This document shows positions 27,501 through 39,500 of a DNA stretch of 64,000 nt, piece by piece. The DNA lies in contig VTPC01090596.1 of assembly GCA_011009095.1 (NCBI GenBank), forward strand, positions 214,097 to 278,096. The letters are read 5' to 3'. The stretch is from Ignelater luminosus (taxonomy: Eukaryota > Arthropoda > Insecta > Coleoptera > Elateridae). Numbering within the stretch: position 1 is the stretch's first letter; every line of letters begins with the position of its first letter. Under the pieces are notes generated by a model, which saw only the letters and a program-made list of their open reading frames with translations, was not told the origin of the DNA and did not search any database. The translations under genes and the position numbers were made by a program.

Positions 27501-30500
27501 TGAAGATGATCACCAACGCGTATCGATACATAACCAATAACGAAATACATAACGACCTCAATATACCCACGATAGAGGAAGTCATCAAGGAACGAGCCAA
27601 TAAACATGAGATTAGACTTCTCAATCATCCAAACGTGGAAGCAATTCAATTATTGGACACAACCAATGAAAGAAGAAGACTGAAGCGAACAAAACCGCAT
27701 GAATTATGTAGATAAAAGACGTAAAGAGTACTATTGGCAACTAAGCACTGGTTTAGTATTTCCACACAAGTCTTGTTTAATATAAACACAATTCATCTGT
27801 ACTAATAAATTAATTATATTAAGATTGTAGTAGTCATACCTGAATAAAGGTGTTATATATATATATAAAAAGAAATTTGAAGTACTGATACTTACTGATA
27901 CTTGCAGTAACTGAGACATTCATAAACTAGTGAACTCTTGTTTTAGTCTTACTTTAGTTAGTTCTAGACATTAAAGATCTAGGAATTCTTAGACTTGTGA
28001 CTAAAGTCGATGTAAAAACCATTTTTGGACAAAAATAAGATGTTCTTAGGTAGAACCGCACACAGATTTATTTAATTAATGTGAATTTAAAAATTACACC
28101 CGACTAGGTGTGCCAGTCGGCGACCTTAGATGCGACCACGGAACTCCATACAATAAAGAAATTCCAACGTATTCTATATAATAAAGACTTTGGAAAAAAC
28201 AAAACGTAATCTATTTTATAATTTAATGATGACTAATGATTAATATACACAAATGTTTTATCCTATAATTACTCTTTTCATGTCAAAAATAAATAATCAA
28301 AAATAGACTTGAGATAATAACAAAACACGAAATAAAAATAAACAAATAAAAAAGGCATGCAAAAATTACTTACTTATCGAACTTAATCTTGATGGACAAG
28401 GATTAATATAAAGATCAACAAGGCTGAGTCTGCTTATAAAGGGATAGACTCTCTTGTTGAGCAAGCTTGTATCAGTTACACACCATATGTATAAAGCAGA
28501 CCATATGAAACAGGACTAGTCCGCCATGTGGGATTTAAATATAATAACTTGAGTGCCTACTTTTTGTTCTTTAGGCCATTATAGGATTTGAGGATATATA
28601 AAACATCATTTTTTCGACAGGCACGTTTGTTCAATTGACACTTAGTTTGGCATTTTTGATATACTGAACTGTAGCCATAGATCTACGAAGAATTTTCTTT
28701 TCTTTAGAGTCTTCCTTGGTTGTTACAATGTTAGCAAGACATGTACTAATTTCTGCAGGATTATAATATTTTGAAATCTATCTTCCAGCACTACCACAAT
28801 ACTTATGTTTTTGTTTTTCTATCTTTGTTTTTATCTGTTTCAACACTTGAGGTGAGGTTATCCATGGGATTCAAACATTTGGGATGCTGTTCATCTGCTA
28901 AAATTTGGCATGCCACTGAGATTGCTTAGTCATGATCTTGATTTCTCATTTTTTAGCTGTAGATCTTTACTTTTGTTGTTTGCTACGATTACGGTACCTC
29001 GGATATAGCATCATCAATACAAATGGATTTAACACAACCTTCTAGTTCTTCTCTCAAGGTCTCTAACGGAATATTCAAAGTTTCCAAAACAATTCTTGGT
29101 TTGCTCCTAAACATAGCTTCATAGAGAGACCTTTCTATTCCAGACTATAAGATAATGCTTTTCATAAATTGTATTAACCTTAGATCCTGGCCCCAATGCC
29201 GTTTCATTGTTTTGCATCCAGATAGTCAACATATTCTCCGCGTCCTGGTTAGCACGTTTGAAACTTCCCTATGGAATTGCAAAACTACAGGGGTTACAAA
29301 AATGATAGAGACATCTTTTGCAGATTTTGTTTCAAGAGGTCACAAAAGAACGAATTTCGCCAAGTGATCCTGAAACACAAGAGCAAATTTGCATTTACCT
29401 TTGGCATAAAATTGGTAATCTGTCAAATTCACTTGGCAAGGTGAATTGAAATTGTTGAAAATTATGGATTTTGGTCAGTTTTCTTCTTTGCTCTTTTCTG
29501 TTTCATTTGATATGGTGCGCAAAGTTATAGTATACAATAAAATTTCCGTACGATGTGATGTCTATCTTCGTGGCCTTCTTCAGAACTACCAAACATACCT
29601 GTAGAATGTTAAACAAATCATCGTTACAAGCGCAATAAGTATACTATTTATATCAACTGATTTATTTTTAAAAGACACTATGAGTTTATCCATTCCCTGA
29701 ACAGATAATACGTCTCAGTCTTTCAGGAGCCATTGTATTCTTGGCGGTTTTTTCGGCAAGTTTAGGACTTTTTACGTCTTCGATAAGAACGTCTTTCCTT
29801 TGTTTGTGAAGTGATTGTAAAATCTACATGTATGACAGGTTTCAGTTAGATTAGTGCAAACGTTTTTGTGATAAAACTACACATGCAATTCTAAAAATAA
29901 AAAGTTGCAATAAGATATAAAATTTTACTTTTTTTGTATGTTCATACAGTGTGTCCCAATTTCGATGCTCACTATTGAGATCTCGGAAATTGTAAGAGAT
30001 ACGAAGTCGGTTAAATAAGAAAGAAAAGCTTTGGCTATTTTGGAGATCAGTTGACTTATGCTTTTGTTTTTTTCAAACGAAATTATCTTATTTTTGTTAA
30101 ATAAAAAGCATTTCTCACTTAGTGTGCCATGGCTTTAAACATAAGAAAATCATTGGATTTTTGTCAGATAAATTACATTTGTTATGTAACAATTGCTAAA
30201 ACAAAACAAAAGACGCTTTTAAGATACGTTACTGAGCATTCACAGATAGCATCAACTAAGCATCTAATGCTCCATAAAAGCGTATTTATTTTGTTTTAGC
30301 AATTTTTGCATAACAAATGAATTTCTTTGATAAAACTCCACGACTTTGTGTGTTAGATGTCATGGCACACTATGATGAAAAATGATTTTCACTTCGTAAC
30401 TCGATAAAACAAAAGAATAGCTATGTCAAACCATTAATCACTGAAAAGCATTTAAAGCGTGTAGTTCAATAATATGGAAATCAAGTAGGCGTTCCATTAG

Positions 30501-33500
30501 AAAAAATCTTGATTTACGTTTCACCGCCGAAATAAAACAAAAGACAATTGCGAAAATAATTTTTTTGTGTTTCGGAGTAAATTCTCTAAAACACCCCATT
30601 TGCTGTTCTTTTTTATCTTTGCTCTTTCCTGAGATATTTCACTTTAAAAAAATTAAAATAATTTCGTTTTTAGCAAATATCTAGTAAGCCGTAAACTTTT
30701 TTGAAAAAACAAAGGCATAAGTAAACTGATTTCCAAAATAGCCAAAACTTTTCTAATTTAACCGACTTCGTATCTTTTACAATTTCCGAGATCCCAAGAG
30801 TGAGCATCGAAATTGGGACACACTGTATAATCTAATATAATTAAGTTAAAATCTAAAAATATTTTAGAAGTCTCTAGAGTTATTTTAATAGTTTACAATA
30901 AGTGTGATAATTAGTTGCAAGGAGAATGTTATTCACAACGAGTCTTTAAAAACTCCATGGTCTTGACTAAGTATTCAATTTACTATACTTATCTCATACT
31001 TAAGTTATTTCCCAAAATAAACTATTAAAAAGGTTAATAATTTTTATTTACCAAAGGTCAGTATTTACTAATAGCTAAATCATTTAAATCGATTGTTTCC
31101 AGCTAAGGATTTTTTAGTGGTATGCGATATCTTATGAAACTGATTTCCATGAAGTGACTTCTCCTGGAAACAATCCCAATTAATGTCATGCCACGACTTG
31201 TATAACGAAATAGAATAATATTGGTCATATTTATACAAACAAATATTAATTTCAAACAAGATTTTTTTGAAGCTCAAAAAGAAGTAAACGCACATACATA
31301 TGTACTGATAAACTAACAAATTAAAAACCTGTAACTGTTAACTAACATACAATACAGTTTTTATGGTATGAAAGCTTGATCAGCACAGCTCTAGTAATTC
31401 TGTAATACTAGAACAGAAAATATAGAAAACAATTCAACTTGTTGGTGAAAGAAATTTGAAATAGAGAATATGGTAAATGATGCTAATTAATAATTACGTA
31501 AAGGAATTAAAACTAACATTAACTGAGATATCAATTAGAATTTGGCACTTAAAGATCAGTAAATGTCCTTAAAATTAACAAGCGGTAGAATGAAACATTA
31601 CATACGGTAGTTGTCACGTAATTAGCTTTGTAAATCACGCAAGGCAGTGACAGATGTCTGCTTCAAAATAAACCTTATAGTTAATACTAAGGAACCTTTG
31701 TCAGAATAATTGATAACAAAACAGACATATTAATATATCAAAGACAGGCAAGCAAGAAAAGGAATTTTAATTTATTATTTCTAATTCATCAGTTCAATGC
31801 AAAATAATCAAAAATATCTTTAAAAAGTCCTGTTAAGGTAAATACTAATTACTGTACGGTAAGTAGAAAAAAAATTTGTATTACCATAAAGCCTGTACCG
31901 AAAAGTTTAATGGCAAAACTCGAGTCACCCATGCATCACTCACATAATCAATAGGATGTAGTAAAGACCTTATAATATTGTCTCTCAAGTAAATAATTCC
32001 AGTTTACTTACCACCGTAATTGTAAGCAATGGCTATAAATATATAAAAGTTAAGTTAAAATATTTTGGTTGTGTGAAGTAAAAATTAAGTGTCTATCTGT
32101 GCAAACATTGCAACAGTTGTTAAAACAAACAGAAATACTGTGAAAAATGTAATTCAACAAGCCAAAAAGTGGCTGACCAAAAGGGTCTATTGATAGAAAT
32201 ATAGAAAAGAAGCCTCTTAAAAGATCGACAAGAAATTCAACAATTGTCAATGGTCGTCCTTCTGTTACTGGAGAGGCCAAATTACTTCAAAGAGTGTTTT
32301 AAACCCTTGCTAGTACGACTTATGCAAAAGACACTTTGAAATAGTTTCAACAGGAAAACATCATTTTTGTTCCAAAACAGGGGAATCCACCTAACTGCCT
32401 TAAACTTCGCCTTCGCCCCGATAGAAAAGTATTGAATACTAATCAAACAAAGGCTATAAAAACAATCAGAAAAAGGCGAAAATGTGATAGACTTCTAACG
32501 AAAATATAACAAATTTGGTAAAATGTTATCTGAAGAACTTGCGCAAAATGGATTGAGAGGAATTAAACCAAAAGTGAAGGAGTTCAGTTGACAGAAGTTA
32601 CAAATTTAAATTTGATCTATTTTTATACTACTAATGTCCGTAAGTGTTCTAATAAATATTTCTAATGTCAGATTTGTCGTTACTGTCATATTAAGCTGTA
32701 AAGGTTCGTGTCTCAAAACTGTTGCAGGCTTTAGTTAACTAATTAATCTATGAATTACAGGGATGCGTTAGGTAAAGTATGAAATGTATAAACAATTTTT
32801 AGTTAGTCTATAGAACAATCAGTTATTTTATGGATTAAAACGTATCAGTTGGTTAAACTATAGGGAAAAGAACAAACAAGTACGTACATTTTTGTAAAAT
32901 AAACCTAAAGTAATATCTGACGCTCTTTTGGACATACGTTGCTTTAATGCGGTTACGGTTTTCTCGAATCAAACCCATTGATGCCAAGGTAACTATTCGT
33001 AAGTAGTGGGACCGAAATCCAGGCTAAATTATTACAAAAGATACAAAAGTTTATTTATTGAAAAGAAACGAAATTAAAGGGTAAAGAAAATTTTCTCAGA
33101 AAGGAAATGTTGACACTCTGTAATAAACATCTACGGTCGAACGGTCAGTAATATTTTTCGGACTAAAAGTTAATATGATCGGATCCATTATAGACGGTAA
33201 GGCATTCGATAGTCGGCGGCGCAATGTTGTGTACTCTACCAGCGGGATGAATCGTGAAACGGCGGTAATCCTTTGTGGCCAGTGAGATTCAGAAGTGCTT
33301 ACCACAACAACAATGCTCTACATCAGGAGATTAGCAGTATATATTAGTAGTAGGGAATGATAACGATGATCCCAACCACATAATGTCTAACAAAGTCGCG
33401 GAGAATAGCTGCATCGATCACACAGTACTAAGCATAGGAGAATAGTCTCACAGGGTGTCGCTCTATAATGCAGAATGATTCGACTGTCCCTGAAGCTGCT

Positions 33501-36500
33501 GTTGTCTTTTCGAGTTATGGACGCATGTAGGAACTTATGCAGACCCCATTTATGTTATCTAGCACGATTTGACATTGTAATTTGTATTCAACGAGTAATT
33601 GGGTTTTATGCACTTCTCGCAGTGATGAAATCATGATGCAGGCATCTAAAACAACAGAAAATGTTAAAATCCGAAATTTCTGGAACACGGCGAGTATTTT
33701 TAAAACCTTTGTAAATTATGCCCATTTTTAATGACACTACAAACACATTTAAACTTAAGTCTGCTTTTCTACAATTTGCCATCAACCGAAACAAAATCAG
33801 CCGGGTAGTTACGAATTTATACCCAAATTACTGGAAGTGATGTCTTCAGCACTTCTTGCAGGGAAAGGATGACTACGTTGGCATCGGAGACAATAGAACT
33901 TTTATAATGTTATTCGGTATAACAAATAGAGGTCGGTGCGTGTCATGGATCAAAGCAGACGACGATGCACAGGAAAAAAAATAATATTGACATAAATGGT
34001 GGCTGAGTCACGTATTTATCGTGAGCCACAGACCATGATGGGTTACGAGTCATGACAGGTCGTGAAACTATAATAATTGGTTTATGTAGCTTACAAAGAA
34101 ATCACAAATCATGATGTGTCACAATTTACGACTAGTTGCTATGATGCCGAAATAGAATACTCCTTACGATCTAAAAATAAAAATGTGCTGCCTTGGAAAC
34201 AGATGAATTTATATCTATTAAAGTCAAAGTGGGCGCACGGCAAGTGCTTGCTTGGGATATTTTTGCTTCTATCTCACTTCCACTACAGCTGACTCTAATG
34301 TACTCTGTCTAATCAATGCAACCAGACTTTCCTGTATAGTCCTGACTTTTGCATTAGAACCCTAGAAAAGAGAGATGTACGGGAGACTGCATGCCAGATC
34401 AAGGGATGGTAGTTTTGGACAAGCACATGTACTACATCATCTAGCGTGCAGTGTTACCGGGAAGAGATAAACGAACATAAATCAACAAGCAATCTCTCCT
34501 TATTTGTATAGGGCACCAGGCCTAGGCAGCTTTGTCGAAACCATGGAAATCACGGCTTCCATAGACTAACAAAATTGACTTTAACTACACTACAGTATGA
34601 AAAAGATCATAACTGTGACTCTAGCAAGATCATATACAAACGCGAGTTCTACGACTTATTAAATCTAATAGAAATCTTATAATCTTAAAAAGACCTGGTC
34701 ACAAATTTGTCAGGTTATAAATGCTCGTCTCGATTAGAACAAAACTAGGTATTCCTATTAAAATCACGCAAATAAGGTTTCCACGTATTACCCAATATTA
34801 CATAGTGATAAATGCATTTTTAAAATACAATAGAAAGATTCAGTTATGAGAAGTTTATACCGTATTCGATCTACGTAGTACTAGAAAACGAATAAATCTA
34901 TTACATAAGACTAAAGGGCATTAAAAGTGACAAAAACAGCTTTGAAGAGGAGAGTAATAATTGTTTACAAGTGAAACAATAAAGAAATCTAAAGTACGAG
35001 GTGTGTGAGAAAAGTAATGAGACTGGCAACACTGCGGGAGATCTGGCAACGTTGTGTCTACCGGCCTGTGCTAAACCGGTTTGTTTATCGCTTCCACTTC
35101 CTCAGTCCGAGTTACAACTCCGTACAGCTACTACATTATTTTTGACAGCGCCATCAGTGAAGTTGTGTTTTTGTTGTGTGTTACAGAAATGGAGCATCGG
35201 AATTTAGAGCAACGTTGTGCAATAAAGTTTTGTGTTAAACTTGGTGAAACCGCGAGTGTGACTTTTGAAAAGTTGAAACAGGTCTATGGGGAACAGTGCT
35301 TATCAAGAGCACAAGTTTTCCGCTGCCACAAATCATTTTTGGACGGCCGAGAACACGTTGAAGAAGAACCTCGCTCAGGGAGACCTCCAACTTCAAAAAC
35401 TGACGAAAACGTTGAACGTGTGAGGGCTCTTGTGAGATCAGACCGTCGTTTAACAATAAGGATGATGAGTGAACAGTTAAATTTAAACACTTTCACCGTG
35501 CATCAAATTTTGACAGACAATTTGAATATGAAAAAGATTTGTGCCAAAATGATGCCGAAAAATCTCACAACTGAACAGAAGAACATTCGAAAAAACGTGT
35601 ACGTTGATCTTCTTGAGTGGATTGCGAATGACCAAGAATTCTTCAATTGTGTGATCCTGGATATTTGAGTACAATCCTGAAACAAAGCGGCAAAGCGAAG
35701 AGTGGCACACTCCGTCATCTCCTCGACCAAAGAAATGTCGAATAAGCAAATCAAAGATCAAGACCATGCTGATTTGTTTTTTTGACAGAAAGGGTATCGT
35801 TAACAAAGAATTTGTTCCACCAGGACAAACTGTCAACAAAGTGTTTTATAAAAGCTCAGGAAAAGAGTGATTCGTGTGAGACCAGGCATTGCAGACAAGT
35901 GGATGCTTCATCATGACAATGCTCCGTGTCACACATAAATTTCCATCGGTGAATTTTTGACCTCAAAACGCATTACTGTTGTTCCTCATCCCCCCTATTC
36001 ACCTGATTTGAGTCCTTGTGACTTTTTCCTTTTCCCGAAATTGAAACATGTCCTAAAAGGACGTCATTTTGGAACTCTGGAGAACATTCAAAAGACTGTA
36101 ACCGACCAGTTAAAAGCCATACCAGTTGAAGACTTCCAGCGCTGCTACCAAGAGTGGGAACAACGACTCTGCCGGTGTATAGCTGCCCAAGGGAACTACT
36201 TTGAAGGGGATAACATTGTTGTTTGAAAAAAATAAAAACTTTGGTTAGTCTGAAATCAGTCTCATTACTTTTCTCACATACCTCGTATAACTAATAATCA
36301 TCACGTAGTGGTTAGCTGAAATATTTTATAGCGCGACGGTATAGGTGATAGCAGTAAATTTGTAGCAACCTTATACAATGGTTATAGCTTAAATTTAACT
36401 GTTTCTTGTTAAACCGAACCATACAGCAGAATAAACTCGTAAGCTGGTTGAGAACGTAACAGATACGCAAGTTTCGATTTGTAGTAAAATTCAAATTTTG

Positions 36501-39500
36501 ACTATTTTATGTGATTGAATTTTGTTGTGTCTAATTTTTCTAAGAGATCTTCATCGTACGAATTAAATTGAATCAGCAGGATGAATAAGTTAAAATAGCA
36601 GTTAATCCTATGCAAATTAGCTTTTTGAAACCCACAAACTTAACATCTAATAAAAAAAAAGCTTGATGATTAGTTTATTGTTCTAACAAGTCTTTCTGGT
36701 ATGGAATAATAAGTGTGCATTATTAAAACATAATGATAATACTGTGCTAATAAATATTTAACATGTACTTGTAATTAGTCAAAGTCAATTATGGTTCAAA
36801 TTGTTTTGAATTATTGTGAATATTTAGAAGGCCGACTATACGGGTATCAAATAATAGTGCTACTGCTGTATGTAGTATTGTGTACAAAATTTTTATTTAG
36901 CATTGCCTTTGTGAATAAAATATAAAAGTGCGTAGGTCAGAAATTCGGATCTTGTTATATTATTTAAAAAACCGCTCGCAGCATTGTAGCTGTGGGTGCA
37001 TTAGATTTTCAACTTCAGATTATACGTAGGTGGAGTACTTGTGTTCTGTGAATACAATAACATACAACATATCCAGTAAAACTGTCATATGGTACAACTA
37101 CTAATTCCATTATAAGTATGTAAATAATAAGAGTCGACGTGTTTTCTGGATCACAGAGCAAATTGTCTTATACTAGGCTTATGTATGCGTAATGACTGAG
37201 TTAGGATATCGACTTTAATAGGCTAATGACCAAACAGGCGATGATGGCCCAAAATAAATGAAGCAAAATAAAATAGCATGTAGTTATAACATGGTTGCTA
37301 TGATGAGAATTTCTTAAATACCATGTAGTTTTGTGTACACGAAGTTAAATATTTATAGCGATTTACAGTACACTAAAGGAAACTCTCAGTCATATAAAAT
37401 ACACAGTATGCAACGTAAAAAACAATAGGATTTTAAAAACCAAAAGTCGTTTCTTCATCTCCTAAATTGAGCATTAAATTTAGAAATCACGCAAAATAAC
37501 AGACTTGTTCGCGTAAATCAATTAGTCTTTACTGTACAGTATACAAATGTTAGTTATATTGCGGCTACTCCGTAGTCTCGAGCATAACCTTATTATTAAC
37601 GCAGTATCTATCATTAACATAACACGTTGAAAGGTACAGTTGCTTCTGTCTGTCAGAAAAAAATTCCGTATATAATTTTTATGCTTGAAAAGCATTAAAT
37701 TAAAGTTATACCGTCTGAAGTATACGGGAAAAAATTTATCTTACCAGCGAGTTATGCTGTAATTTAAATTATTGTTCCACGTAAAATAGTAACATTTTTA
37801 TGTGTACGTTTATCAGGTATTGCTTTTGATATAGTAGAGTACAGTAGATAAATTTTATGTAATATTTAATTTTGAAAAATGCACGTTCTAAAGAAAAATG
37901 AGAGCTTGCTTGCCTGTGATTTTCAAAAGTAGATTTCAAGATGAACCTGAATGCATATTTTCATCTACTATAATCAGAGACAGAATATCATCAGGTATCC
38001 TTCAGAAGAAGAAAAAATCTGCACGAATTTTGTGATTTTTGCATTTTGTCTCCGCAGGAGATCTTTACTAACTTTTTTAAAATTTTGATAGAGCGGCAAA
38101 AAATGGTGTATTTGGTCATCATCCCTATTTATATGTAACTTGGAATGTTTCACCGAAAAATTGCCAGTGCAGAGTTTCCAGTACCAAGCCCTGTGGAAGT
38201 CCCAACCGTAGTTGCAGCGCTTCTATATAAACACTGTTTAGAATTACCTTCTGTATTCTGTTAGGTATGAATTAACTGTATTGCTTGCGAAGACGCTTTG
38301 TTCTTAGTCAACAACTATATCATTGTGCACACATACATAAGTATTCAACTGTGAACAAAATAGACCTTTCGTACGGCAGGAGTAAATTTCGGGCGAGCTT
38401 GATACCTATGGAGCTTTCTGAAGCTAGCACCAAATTCTGTTAACCTGTCCCTTTCTACTTGCTTAGCTACTTTGATGCCTAAGGGTAGGAATAGACAGAT
38501 GTATTTCCCGCTGCGTATTTAGTGCAGCAATTTTAGCATCTGAATGTTGTAACACGTTTGCAAAAAGACGACAAAATAGGATCAATTTTAATAAATATTG
38601 CAGATTTAGTAAACTGACCATAACCTAATCATCAGTTTTTTGGCTGGTTCAATGGACTTTCTAACGTTTGTGTCGTTCTTTGGCCAGTAATGCATCGATA
38701 CTTATTGCAGACATTCGATAATAAGAATAGAGTTTTTCTGGATGGTGATCGTGTTCATTGAAGTTCTTTGGGTTCTTTTGGATAGAAATCCAATGCCCAA
38801 CCTCAAAAACTATTAATACTTCCAATTTCTTGCCTTTTTATATATGTATCTACTGAAAAGCTAGAAGGTATTTTTGGGCCGTTATGTTGAATGTAAAAAA
38901 ATTCTTCTTACCTACATTTTTGTGTACAAAAATTGCTTGATTTAGTTGACATTTGAAGTATTGGAAGAAACTGTCAGTATTGAAGAAATTAAATAGTTCA
39001 GATTTGATTCCCAAATATATCTACAAGATTTAGCGGCTCTGGACTAAGCTCAAAAGATTTGAACTTATAACGGAGTTGTATCTACTATAACTTGTGGTTT
39101 TAATTCAAGTAGTGCTAAATGTTTTCGTATTACTATATTAAGCAGATTGTAATTGTAAAATTGAATATTTTCTGTAATAGTACGCCATGACGCAGCTCTT
39201 GGTAAACGGTGATCTAAACATCGAAGTATTTGTTTTTTTAATTGGGTTATAATGGCAACCTAAATGAAGTTCTCAAGAACTTAGTCAAAAGTAATAGAGA
39301 GAATAACGATAGTTTCATCTATCTAACGATGAAATGTTATTTTGTCTTTACCTTTAGGTTTGGCAATACTAGAAACTGTACTAACCTTTGCATCAGATAC
39401 AAAACTCGATACTGATAGTCACAGTTTATCTGATTAATTAGAACTGTTAATTTAACAGTTTTTTTAGAACTTTCAAGATTCAACTTGATGATTCTGAAAT

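Larger units (their letters stand above)
24671..27881 (+). mobile_element. Jockey-clade non-LTR retrotransposon, bounded by an 11-bp target duplication
   Basis: An identical 11-mer, AGAAATTTGAA, occurs at 24671-24681 and 27871-27881, so the inserted element is 24682-27870. The 3' end is a short (TA)n tract followed by AAAA, after an AATAAA-like signal at 27842. The element carries only the tail of ORF1 and a nearly complete ORF2 (endonuclease plus reverse transcriptase) in the same direction as the host gene, inside its largest intron. The clean duplication and nearly open ORF2 point to a fairly recent insertion. The first bases resemble a true 5' untranslated region, so the short ORF1 suggests an internal deletion instead of simple 5' truncation. 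That is inference. Confidence 0.9.
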
